64,000 nucleotides of DNA from Sandaracinobacteroides sayramensis (GTDB taxonomy: Bacteria > Pseudomonadota > Alphaproteobacteria > Sphingomonadales > Sphingomonadaceae): assembly GCF_022014495.1 (NCBI RefSeq), contig NZ_JAKLSQ010000019.1, forward strand, positions 1 through 64,000, read 5' to 3'. This document shows, in pieces, positions 1-7,239 of the stretch. Position numbers and translations under genes: made by a program. The notes below the pieces were generated by a model. That model was not told the origin of the DNA, did not search any database, and saw only the letters and a program-made list of their open reading frames with translations. How positions within the stretch are numbered: position 1 is the stretch's first letter; each line of letters begins with the position of its first letter.

Positions 1-525
1 GCCGCGGTGCCCGTGGTGGAGGCGCCCCGTCCGGCAGCGCAGCCGCCCCCGCCCGAGCCGCTGCCGGCGCCCGCAACGCCCGCCGCCCCGCCAGCCGCCC
101 CCCCAGCCGCAACGCCGCCGGTTTCCGCCGCCGATGCGGCCGAGGCGCGCTATCGCGAGGGCTATGCGCTTTACACCGCCGGCAATTACGCCGGGGCGCA
201 CAAGGCGCTTTCCGAATTCGTCGCCGCCAACCCCAAGCACGCCCGCGCCTCCAACGCGCAATTCTGGGCCGGGCGATCGCTGCTGGCGCAGGGCAAGACG
301 GCGGACGCCGCCAAGGCCTTCCTCGCCGGCTATCAGCAGTTCCCGCGCGGCGAACGCGCGCACAACAGCCTGTTGTGGCTGGGCAAGTCGCTGATCGAGC
401 TGAAGCAGCCGACCGCCGCCTGCCAGGCGCTGGACCAGTTGCGGACCGCCTATCCCGACCGGCTGACCGGCCAGTTCGCCGCCGACGCGACCGCCGCCCG
501 GGCGCAGGCGAAATGTGCCGGCTGA
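1..525 (+). CDS. cpoB: CpoB/YbgF, Tol-Pal system protein (5' partial)
   Basis: The reading frame is open from the first base, so the N-terminus lies outside the window. The visible part opens with a proline/alanine-rich linker (roughly residues 1-40) and continues into tetratricopeptide-type helical repeats, with segments such as YREGYALYTAGNYAGA, FWAGRSLLAQGKTADA and LLWLGKSLIELKQP and spacing typical of the C-terminal TPR domain of CpoB/YbgF. This periplasmic protein works with Tol-Pal and couples outer-membrane constriction to septal peptidoglycan synthesis. Its last codons overlap the GTG start of tilS by 11 bp, so the two are probably co-transcribed. Family assignment rests on the TPR pattern plus the linker; the tol-pal genes expected upstream are not visible. 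Confidence 0.8.
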   Translation, partial: AAVPVVEAPRPAAQPPPPEPLPAPATPAAPPAAPPAATPPVSAADAAEARYREGYALYTAGNYAGAHKALSEFVAANPKHARASNAQFWAGRSLLAQGKTADAAKAFLAGYQQFPRGERAHNSLLWLGKSLIELKQPTAACQALDQLRTAYPDRLTGQFAADATAARAQAKCAG

Positions 526-1471
526 AAGGCTGACGCCGGACTGGCTGGCGGGCGAGGTAAGGCGCCTCGCCGGGCCGGATTTCACGCCCGCGACGCCTCT
601 CGCCCTCGCCGTTTCGGGGGGAGCGGATTCGCTGGCCCTGCTGTGGCTGGCGGCGCGGGCGTTCGGCGCGCGCGCGCAGGTGCTGACGGTGGACCATGGG
701 CTGCGCGCCGAGGCCGCCGGGGAATGCGCGATGGTGGAAAGCGTCGCGGCGGCGCAAGGGCTGGAGGCAACGCGCCTGACGCTGGCCCCGCCGCCGAACG
801 GGCAGGAGGCGGCGCGGCTGGCGCGCTATTCCGCCATGGCGGGCGTCTGCCGCGCGAAGGGCATCGGGCATCTGCTGACGGCGCACCATCTGGACGACCA
901 GGCCGAGACGCTGCTGATGCGGCTGGCGCGCGGCAGCGGGCTTTCCGGGCTGGCGGCGATCCGGCCGGTTTCGGCCTTCGACGGGCTGCTGCTGCTGCGG
1001 CCGCTGCTGGGGCATGGGCGGGGCGACTTGCGCGCCATCGTCGAGGCGGCGGGCTGGCGCCCGGCGGACGACCCCTCCAACCGTGATCCGCGTTACGACC
1101 GGACGCATGCGCGCGCCCTGCTGGCGCAAACCCCCTGGCTTGAGGCGGAGCGGCTGGCGGCCTCCGCCGCGCATCTCGCCGATGCGGAAGCGGCCATGTT
1201 GTGGATCGACGAGCGGCTTTGGGAAGGCCGCTCCGGCGAGGCCGGCGGCCGGCTCTGGCTCGATCCCGAAGCGCTGCCGCCTTACCTCCGGCGCCGGCTG
1301 CTGGCCCGCGCCTTCCGGGCGCTGGAAGCGCCGGCGCCGGACGGGCCGGCGCTTACCCGCCTGCTGCAAAGGCTGGAGGCAGGCGCGGGCGGGACGCTCG
1401 GCGGCCTTCGGGTTCGCGCCGCCGCCGGCCGCTGGTGGCTCAGCGCAGCGCCGCCGCCACGTCGCGGGTGA
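515..1471 (+). CDS. tilS: tRNA(Ile)-lysidine synthase TilS
   Basis: TilS ligates lysine to C34 of the CAU-anticodon tRNA-Ile so that it reads AUA. The N-terminal PP-loop ATPase signature SGGADS sits at residues 34-39, followed by the conserved VDHGLR and LTAHHLDDQAETLLMRL blocks and RPLL. At 318 residues it has the catalytic N-terminal domain and part of the middle domain, but is on the short side and appears to lack the full C-terminal domain of E. coli TilS, as is common in alphaproteobacteria. The start is GTG at 515, overlapping cpoB by 11 bp. The 3' end overlaps the convergent serine hydrolase gene by 32 bp. Confidence 0.93.
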   Translation: MPAERLTPDWLAGEVRRLAGPDFTPATPLALAVSGGADSLALLWLAARAFGARAQVLTVDHGLRAEAAGECAMVESVAAAQGLEATRLTLAPPPNGQEAARLARYSAMAGVCRAKGIGHLLTAHHLDDQAETLLMRLARGSGLSGLAAIRPVSAFDGLLLLRPLLGHGRGDLRAIVEAAGWRPADDPSNRDPRYDRTHARALLAQTPWLEAERLAASAAHLADAEAAMLWIDERLWEGRSGEAGGRLWLDPEALPPYLRRRLLARAFRALEAPAPDGPALTRLLQRLEAGAGGTLGGLRVRAAAGRWWLSAAPPPRRG

Positions 1472-2978
1472 AGGCGGCGAAGTCGAAGCGCGCGCCGGCC
1501 GGATCGAAGCCGCGCCGCACCACCACCAGCCTGCCCGAAGGCACCACCACCGCATATTGCCCGCGATTGCCGATGAAGGCGTAGCTCCCCTCCGGCAGGC
1601 CCTGCGCCGCGCCCAGCAGCCAGATCGCCCGGCCATAGCGCTGGCCGCGGCCGTCCTCAGGCTGCGGGCCGACGGCCGTGGTCGCGTCGCGCACCCAGCC
1701 TTCGGGCAGCAGCCGCTCGCCCTGCCAGACGCCGTCGTTCAGATGCAGCAGCGCCAGCCGCGCCATGTCCCGCGCGGTCATCCAGACCTGCGACGACAGG
1801 ATCGGCGCGCCGCGCCAGTCGCTTTCGAGCGTGGTGCGCGTCATCCCCAGCGGCCAGAGCAGATGCGTGTAGGGGAAGCTTTCCGCCGCCTCGCCCAGAT
1901 TGGAGCGGAGCGCGCGCGAGGCCAGCAGCGTGTCGTTGTTGGCATAGTTGAAGCGGGTTCCGGCCGGCGCTTCCACCGGAGCGGTCGCCGCCGTTTCCGC
2001 GACCGTCGAGCCGCCGAAATAGAGCGCGTCGGTGCGGCTGCCCGGCCCGTTCGTCCAGAGGCCGGACTGCATCCTCAGAAGCTGGTCGAGGCTGATGCCG
2101 CCGCGCGGATCCCCGGCGAAATCCCATTCCGGCACCCAGGCGGGCTGCATCGGGTCCATGACGCCGAGCGCCGCCGCGCGGCCGACCAGCGCCGAGGTCA
2201 GCGACTTCGCCACCGACCAGGTGCGCTGCGGCGCATGCCGGCCGATCCCCAGCGCGTAGCGTTCGGCGACGATCTTCCCGTCCTGCACCACCAGCACCGC
2301 CGAGGTGCGGCTGCCCTTGCCGTAGCTTTCGCCGGCGATCGCGGCCGCCACCGCCGCGTCGAGCGCCTTCCTGGCCTTGGCCGGGATCGTGGCCGTCGCC
2401 TGCCGGTCGCCGAGCGGCCAGGGCCGCTCGTCCATGCGCCGCCGGTCCGGCCCGCCGATCAGCTGCGGCGGCAGGGCGACGGCGCCGGCCTTCGCGCCGA
2501 TCGGAAGCTGCACGCAGCCGCGCCCTTCCACATATTCGGCGACGCGCGGCGGCTGGCCGGCGCCGGCCTCCACCTCCACCCGCTTCGCCGTTCGGTCGAT
2601 GCGGGCGGCGAGGCCCTGCAGATGCGGCTGAAGCTCGGGATAGCCGCCTTGCAGGTCGGTCGCGGCGACGGTCTTCTCGTCCAGCCCGGCGAGGAACAGG
2701 CCGGAGCAGAGGAAGCTCGCCTTCCAGCCGGCGGCGAGCGCCAGTGTGCGGGAGTCCGGGGTGCGGGAGTCCGGCGCGCGGGCATCCGGCGCGCGGGCAT
2801 CCGGCGCGGATTGCGCCGACACCGGGACTGCGAGCGCCAGCGCCAGCGCTAGAAGTAGCTTTCGTCCGGCCTGTTCTCGTGGGGAATGGGGCTTGCGCCG
2901 GTCAGGCGCCTGTGCTCGCGGATCGCGAAACGGTCGGTCATGCCCGCCACATAGTCCCCCACGATCCGCGCTCGCCAT
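1440..2978 (-). CDS. Secreted serine hydrolase, beta-lactamase/esterase (class C) family
   Basis: A penicillin-binding-protein-like serine hydrolase. It contains the SxxK motif as SVAKS (nucleophile Ser, general-base Lys) and the YxN motif as NYANND, as in EstB-type esterases, class C beta-lactamases and 6-aminohexanoate-dimer hydrolases; the substrate cannot be told from sequence. A hydrophobic stretch (KLLLALALALAVPVSAQ) preceding the catalytic domain looks like a signal peptide, followed by a short tandem-repeat linker of APDAR/TPDSR pentapeptides. The start is uncertain. The only ATG ahead of the signal segment is at 2978, which has an upstream AAGGGA but leaves a long n-region and overlaps the dGTPase-like gene by about 130 bp; no ATG, GTG or TTG lies nearer the hydrophobic core. 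The 3' end overlaps tilS tail to tail. Confidence 0.8.
   Translation of the reverse strand: MASADRGGLCGGHDRPFRDPRAQAPDRRKPHSPREQAGRKLLLALALALAVPVSAQSAPDARAPDARAPDSRTPDSRTLALAAGWKASFLCSGLFLAGLDEKTVAATDLQGGYPELQPHLQGLAARIDRTAKRVEVEAGAGQPPRVAEYVEGRGCVQLPIGAKAGAVALPPQLIGGPDRRRMDERPWPLGDRQATATIPAKARKALDAAVAAAIAGESYGKGSRTSAVLVVQDGKIVAERYALGIGRHAPQRTWSVAKSLTSALVGRAAALGVMDPMQPAWVPEWDFAGDPRGGISLDQLLRMQSGLWTNGPGSRTDALYFGGSTVAETAATAPVEAPAGTRFNYANNDTLLASRALRSNLGEAAESFPYTHLLWPLGMTRTTLESDWRGAPILSSQVWMTARDMARLALLHLNDGVWQGERLLPEGWVRDATTAVGPQPEDGRGQRYGRAIWLLGAAQGLPEGSYAFIGNRGQYAVVVPSGRLVVVRRGFDPAGARFDFAAFTRDVAAALR
2746..2805. repeat. Four 15-bp tandem repeats inside the serine hydrolase gene
   Basis: Four contiguous 15-bp units (2746, 2761, 2776, 2791) exist in two subtypes, gtgcgggagtccgg(g/c) twice then gcgcgggcatccggc twice. 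On the minus strand they encode pentapeptides of the APDAR/(A,T)PDSR type between the signal peptide and the catalytic domain. The period is a multiple of three, so copy-number change would keep the frame and only lengthen or shorten the linker. Confidence 0.9.
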
Positions 2979-4051
2979 GGTTCGTCCCTTCCCTCTTCCG
3001 AAAGCCGCTCGCGCCAGCGCGGCGGCAGTTCCCGTGGCCCTTCGTGCAGCGCCGCGAACAATTCCTCCACCACCTGCTCGGCCGGCAGGCGGATTCGCTT
3101 GACCGAGGGGTGGGTGTACATCGCCCGCATCAGATAGGCCCTGAGCGGCTGGATCGCCTGCAGGGTGGCGGGCGAGAAGGCGACGAGCGCCCGGCCGGCG
3201 GCGCGCACATCCTCCACCGACCGTGGCGCGGCTTCCGCCAGACGCGCGCGGGTTTCGGCGAGCAGGCTTTCCACCATCACCCCGATCAGGTCGCGCGTCA
3301 GCTGCGGCACCAGCCGCGAGGCGCGCTTTTCCTGTGGCCAGCGGCGGGCCACCTCCTGCCAGAGGCTTTCGATCAGCGGCACGGCGGCCCGCGCCTCGTC
3401 GAGATCGAGCAGGCCCGAGCGCAGCCCGTCGTCGAGATCATGGGCGTTGTAGGCGATGTCGTCCGCCAGCGCCGCCACCTGCGCCTCCGGCCCCGGCCAG
3501 CTTCGAAGCTCCAGCGGCCATATCGCCTCCTGCGCCGCCAGCGCCCAGCCGGGCGTTTCCACCGGGCCGTTGTGCTTGGCCAGCCCCTCCAGCACCTCCC
3601 AGCTCAGGTTCAGCCCGTCATAGGCCGGCGTGCGGCTTTCCAGCAGGGTGACGATGCGGATGGCGTGGCCATTGTGCTCGAAGCCGCCGAAGGGGGCCAT
3701 GGCGCGCTGCAGCGCGTCCTCGCCGGAATGGCCGAAGGGCGGGTGGCCGAGATCGTGCGCCAGCGCCACCACTTCCGCCAGATCCTCGTCCAGCGCCAGC
3801 GCGCGGGCGATGGTGCGGGCGATCTGCGCCACTTCCAGGCTGTGCGTCAGCCGCACGCGGAAATGGTCCTGCTCGGGGGCGACGAACACCTGCGTCTTGT
3901 AGCGCAGGCGGCGGAAGGCGGTGGAGTGGATCAGCCGGTCCCGGTCGCGGGCAAACGCGGTGCGCAGCGGGCTTTCCGGCTCGGGGAAGTGGCGGCCGCG
4001 GCTGCGGGCGGGGTCAGAGGCATGGGGTGGGAGGGGCTGCGGGCGCGTCAT
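2849..4051 (-). CDS. Deoxyguanosinetriphosphate triphosphohydrolase-like protein (HD superfamily)
   Basis: An HD-domain dNTP triphosphohydrolase of the dGTPase-like family, expected to split dNTPs into deoxynucleoside and triphosphate. Diagnostic blocks appear in order: HSTAFRRLRYKTQVF near the N-terminus, RVRLTHSLEVAQIARTIA (first metal His), and ALAHDLGHPPFGHSGEDAL (HD pair plus downstream His), then an Asp-rich DDIAYNAHDLDD helix. About 400 residues is normal for the family. The ATG at 4051 (MTRPQPLPPHA) is preferred over one at 4096, because homologues begin close to the RGRHFPEPESPLRTAFARDRDR block. The 3' end is overlapped by the upstream part of the serine hydrolase frame. Confidence 0.92.
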   Translation of the reverse strand: MTRPQPLPPHASDPARSRGRHFPEPESPLRTAFARDRDRLIHSTAFRRLRYKTQVFVAPEQDHFRVRLTHSLEVAQIARTIARALALDEDLAEVVALAHDLGHPPFGHSGEDALQRAMAPFGGFEHNGHAIRIVTLLESRTPAYDGLNLSWEVLEGLAKHNGPVETPGWALAAQEAIWPLELRSWPGPEAQVAALADDIAYNAHDLDDGLRSGLLDLDEARAAVPLIESLWQEVARRWPQEKRASRLVPQLTRDLIGVMVESLLAETRARLAEAAPRSVEDVRAAGRALVAFSPATLQAIQPLRAYLMRAMYTHPSVKRIRLPAEQVVEELFAALHEGPRELPPRWRERLSEEGRDEPWRARIVGDYVAGMTDRFAIREHRRLTGASPIPHENRPDESYF

Positions 4052-4133
4052 CGCGCCAGTCCGGTCGCGCCCGGCCGCGCGCAAGTCAAGCGGCAAAGGC
4101 AGAGGGCGGCCGGAATCCGGAACCGGCGGCGGA

Positions 4134-5261
4134 TCAGCCGAGCGCGCCCGCAGCCTTCAGCGATTGGATTCGGGCGGCGTCATAGCCAAGCCCGGCCAAT
4201 ATCTCCGCGCCGTCCGCGCCGGCCTCGGGCGCAGGGCGCGGCGGGGCGGCGGGCGTTTCGGAATAGCGCGGCGCCGGCATCGGCTGCACCATGCCGCCCA
4301 CCTCGGCGAAGCTGCCGCGCGCGAGATTGTGCGGATGGCCGGGCGCCTCGGCCATCGACAGCACCGGCGCGAAGCAGACGTCCGTCATTTCCATCAGCCG
4401 GCACCAATGGTCGCGCGGGTGGGTCTTGAACAGCGCTTCCAGCTTCGCCTTCAGTGGGGCCCAGCGGCTCGGGTCCAGTTGCGCGTCGAAGTCCGGGTCG
4501 GAATCGAGGCCGGTCAGGCGGCGCAGCTCGGCGTAGAATTGCGGCTCGATCGAGCCGATGGAGATGAAGCGGCCATCGGCGCATTCGTATGTGTCGTAGA
4601 AATGCGCGCCGCCGTCGAGCAGGTTCACGCCGCGCTCGTCCCGCCACATGCCGAGGCCGCTCCAGCCCCAGATCATCCCCATTAGCAGGGCGGCACCTTC
4701 CGTCATCGCGCAGTCGATCACCTGCCCCTTGCCGGTTTCGCGGGCGGAGAGGATCGCCGAGACCATGCCGAAGGCCAGCATCATGCCGCCGCCGCCGAAA
4801 TCGCCGACCATGTTGATCGGTGGCGTCGGCTTCTCCCCGGCGCGGCCATAGGCGTGCAGCGCGCCGGCCAGCGCGATATAGTTGATGTCGTGCCCGGCGG
4901 CGGCGGCGTAGGGGCCGCTCTGGCCCCAGCCGGTCATCCGGCCATAGACGAGCTTCGGATTGTCGGCCAGCAGCACCTCGGGGCCGAGGCCGAGGCGCTC
5001 CATCACGCCGGGCCGAAGACCCTCCAGGAAGCCGTCGGCGCTTTTCGCCAGATCGCGCACGATGGCGACCCCATCCGGCGATTTCAGATCGACGACGATC
5101 GACCTGCGGCTGCGCCCCAGCACCGGCTCGGGCGGCTGCGGCCCCGGCCGCTCGACGCGGATCACCTCCGCGCCATGGTCGGCCAGCATCATGCCGGCGA
5201 ACGGCCCCGGCCCGATGCCCGCCATCTCCACGATCTTCACGCCCTGAAGCGGTCCTGCCAT
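4134..5261 (-). CDS. CaiB/BaiF CoA-transferase family protein, alpha-methylacyl-CoA racemase type
   Basis: A class III CoA-transferase fold of 375 residues. It opens with GVKIVEMAGIGPGPFAGMML and carries the racemase-type core GHDINYIALAGALHAYG followed by NMVGDFGGGGMM. The His and Asp in these two blocks match the His126/Asp156 acid-base pair described for mycobacterial alpha-methylacyl-CoA racemase (family knowledge). Such enzymes epimerise 2-methyl-branched acyl-CoAs so that beta-oxidation can proceed, for example on isoprenoid or steroid side chains. The ATG at 5261 is chosen because GGAGAGGG lies just upstream; longer in-frame starts at 5276 and 5288 lack this. A role in the acyl-CoA pathway starting about 10 kb downstream is inference. 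Confidence 0.85.
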   Translation of the reverse strand: MAGPLQGVKIVEMAGIGPGPFAGMMLADHGAEVIRVERPGPQPPEPVLGRSRRSIVVDLKSPDGVAIVRDLAKSADGFLEGLRPGVMERLGLGPEVLLADNPKLVYGRMTGWGQSGPYAAAAGHDINYIALAGALHAYGRAGEKPTPPINMVGDFGGGGMMLAFGMVSAILSARETGKGQVIDCAMTEGAALLMGMIWGWSGLGMWRDERGVNLLDGGAHFYDTYECADGRFISIGSIEPQFYAELRRLTGLDSDPDFDAQLDPSRWAPLKAKLEALFKTHPRDHWCRLMEMTDVCFAPVLSMAEAPGHPHNLARGSFAEVGGMVQPMPAPRYSETPAAPPRPAPEAGADGAEILAGLGYDAARIQSLKAAGALG

Positions 5262-5357
5262 TTCCCTCTCCGCCATGCGGCCCTTCACGGGGCCTTATTC
5301 GGGCTGGACGGTAGCGGCAAGCGGCGCCTTCGGGGGCCTGTGAAAATCGCGGTGGCC

Positions 5358-5810
5358 TCAGCCACGGCCGCGATAGGGCGGCACGCCCTGGTCCGGCAGC
5401 CACAGCCCTTCGGGCGGAGGGCCGGACTGCCAGAAGACGTCGATCGGCATGCCGCCGCGCGGATACCAGTAGCCGCCGATGCGGAGCCAATGCGGCTGCA
5501 TCTCGTCGAACAGCCGCCTGCCGATGCCCACGGTGCAGGCCTCGTGGAAGGCGGCATGGTTGCGGAAGGCGCCGAGGAACAGCTTCAGCGCCTTCGATTC
5601 GACGATGCGCTCGCTGGGCGCATAGTCGATCACCAGATGCGCGAAGTCCGGCTGGCCGGTGACCGGGCAGAGCGAGGTGAATTCCGGTGCGACGAAGCGC
5701 ACGAGATAGAGCGCGCCCGGATGCGGGTTCGGCGGATAGTCGAGCACGGCTTCGTCGGGCGAGGCGGGCAGCCCGCTGCTCCGGCCGAGATGGGTGGGTT
5801 CAAATGCCAT
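5358..5810 (-). CDS. queF: NADPH-dependent 7-cyano-7-deazaguanine reductase QueF
   Basis: QueF reduces the nitrile of preQ0 to the amine of preQ1 in queuosine biosynthesis. The 150-residue length is that of the short (YkvM-like) form. Visible hallmarks are the active-site Cys block [15 protein letters not shown], the QueF family motif in [20 protein letters not shown], the following HEACT (catalytic-pocket residues), and the aromatic-rich [18 protein letters not shown]. The ATG at 5810 (MAFEPTHLG) is preferred over the one at 5819. The gene is monocistronic in appearance, with 96 bp separating it from the downstream CoA-transferase-family gene on the same strand. Confidence 0.95.
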   Translation of the reverse strand: MAFEPTHLGRSSGLPASPDEAVLDYPPNPHPGALYLVRFVAPEFTSLCPVTGQPDFAHLVIDYAPSERIVESKALKLFLGAFRNHAAFHEACTVGIGRRLFDEMQPHWLRIGGYWYPRGGMPIDVFWQSGPPPEGLWLPDQGVPPYRGRG

Positions 5811-5835
5811 GCCGGCCAAATGGCGCGCAACGGGC

Positions 5836-5864
5836 TTGAAGGGAAGCCCCCATGCTGCTAGAGG
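5836..5864 (+). promoter_or_regulatory. Candidate promoter of tRNA-Thr
   Basis: TTGAAG at 5836-5841 and TAGAGG at 5859-5864 are 17 bp apart and end 17 bp before the mature tRNA 5' end. The -10 element is a poor match, so this is a plausible but weak call. Confidence 0.35.
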
Positions 5865-5881
5865 CGCGCGCCTGCTGGTAC

Positions 5882-5957
5882 GCCGCTTTAGCTCAGCCGG
5901 TAGAGCACATCATTCGTAATGATGGGGTCAGGTGTTCGAGTCACCTAAGCGGCACCA
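5882..5957 (+). tRNA. tRNA-Thr (anticodon CGT)
   Basis: A complete 76-nt cloverleaf is visible. The acceptor stem GCCGCTT (5882-5888) pairs with AAGCGGC (5947-5953), followed by discriminator A and an encoded CCA. The D-arm region contains AGCTCAGCCGGTAGAGC. The anticodon stem ATCAT/ATGAT closes a loop reading TTCGTAA, so the anticodon is CGT (Thr, codon ACG). The T-loop GGTGTTCGAGTCACC is canonical. Confidence 0.97.
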
Positions 5958-6005
5958 GCGGTCTGCCCGGTCCGGATGTTGGAACGCGCGGCGCAGGTCG
6001 GGCTC

Positions 6006-7067
6006 TCAGGCCTGGGTGTAGCTGCCCGTGTCGAGCAGCGGCCGGCCATATCGATTTGGATTCCTGACCGGCCTGTCTGCCGACAGGCTCGCCTGCCACT
6101 CGCCGATCGATTGCCCTGTCCACTCATGGAAGGCCCGGCGGAAGCTCCCCACATCCTCGAAGCCCAATGTGAAGGCGATCGTCTTCAGATTGGCACTATT
6201 CTCCTCCAGCAGCTTGAACGCATGATACTGGCGGAACCGCCGGACGAGCTGCTGATAGGTCAGGCCCTCGCCCGCGAGCTCTCTCTGCAAGGACCGCTTG
6301 CTCATGCCGAATGCGGCGGCCATCTCGCCCAGCGAAGGAAGATTCCCGGCGGCTTCGCGCAGCAGATCCTCCAGGCGTTCGGCCAGCGAGCGGGAATGGG
6401 TGAGCTCGCTGAGATAGAGATCGCACTGCTTGTGGAACAGGCTCTGGATCGCCTGGTCGCCGGCGGGGATGGCCCGGTCGAGATCGCCCCTTTTGCCGGT
6501 GTAGGTGGTGGAACTTGCCGAGAAGCGGATGTCGGGCGCGCGGAACAGGGTGTAGGCCTCGGTCGCGGCGGGGCGGGGGAATGCGAAATCGATTCGCAGG
6601 CTGTTCGCCGGCTCGTTCGTCAGATCCTCGATGACGGGCTCGACCGCCGCGACCGCCGCCTCGATGCAATAGCGCCGCGCCCGCAGCGGCATCGGCAGCC
6701 GCGTTTCGAAGATCATCTGCCACTCGTCCCCATTCTCGACGATCCGGGTGATCAGCGGATCCCCGGCGATGAGGCAGTAGCGGCTCCAGTGCAGGAGCGC
6801 GTCCCGCAGCGTCGGCATCCCCATGGTGGCGAAGCCGACGATGCCGTAGTTCCGGACCTTGGACGAGTAGCCGCTGCGGATAGCGAAATCCTGCGGCGTG
6901 CGGTCCGCAAGATATTCGAAGAGCCTGGCGATCTCCGGCAGGTCGAAGGGGCGCAGCGACTCGATATCGGCCCAACTGGCGCCGCTTCCTTCCAATATGG
7001 TATCCGCACACAGGCCCGCGTCCTGTGCCAGCATCAGATATGTGCGCAACTTCGATGGCTTGAACAC
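6006..7067 (-). CDS. AraC-family transcriptional regulator (Arabinose_bd-type N-terminal domain)
   Basis: The C-terminus carries a double helix-turn-helix: LPSLGEMAAAFGMSKRSLQREL for the first and LKTIAFTLGFEDVGSFRRAF for the second, ending in the usual AraC tail (HEWTGQSIGEWQA). The roughly 200-residue N-terminal part resembles the ligand-sensing domain of OruR/ArgR-type AraC regulators. The GTG at 7067 (VFKPSKLRTYLM) gives 353 residues, normal for this subclass, with GGGGA upstream; the frame stays open to an ATG at 7250, which would add 61 atypical residues and run into the monooxygenase gene. It is the last gene of a minus-strand run with the monooxygenase and PQQ dehydrogenase, so it probably controls that set (inference from position). 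The 172 bp between it and the monooxygenase gene show no other feature. Confidence 0.85.
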   Translation of the reverse strand: MFKPSKLRTYLMLAQDAGLCADTILEGSGASWADIESLRPFDLPEIARLFEYLADRTPQDFAIRSGYSSKVRNYGIVGFATMGMPTLRDALLHWSRYCLIAGDPLITRIVENGDEWQMIFETRLPMPLRARRYCIEAAVAAVEPVIEDLTNEPANSLRIDFAFPRPAATEAYTLFRAPDIRFSASSTTYTGKRGDLDRAIPAGDQAIQSLFHKQCDLYLSELTHSRSLAERLEDLLREAAGNLPSLGEMAAAFGMSKRSLQRELAGEGLTYQQLVRRFRQYHAFKLLEENSANLKTIAFTLGFEDVGSFRRAFHEWTGQSIGEWQASLSADRPVRNPNRYGRPLLDTGSYTQA

Positions 7068-7239
7068 CGTAATTCCCCGCGTCTCCCAAGACGGCAAATC
7101 CCGTGGCCAAAATATATTGAGCAACGCCGGACGGCTTCTGTCAATCTCCACGTCAATTGGAAATTCCGATGGCACCCCCCGTGCCGCATTCGCATCCCCA
7201 TCGCGCGTGACGGGGCTTGTTCGGGCGGCAGCGCTGCGT

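Noticed and set aside
5811-5881. Riboswitch (preQ1-type) in front of queF
   Set aside because: No preQ1 aptamer-like pseudoknot or A-rich tail is visible in the short gap, which also holds the tRNA promoter region.
5882-6005. tRNA-Thr as an integration site for a catabolic island starting at 6 kb
   Set aside because: No integrase gene, no visible repeat of the tRNA 3' end downstream and no change in base composition within the window; would need a search beyond the window for a copy of the last 20-40 bases of the tRNA.
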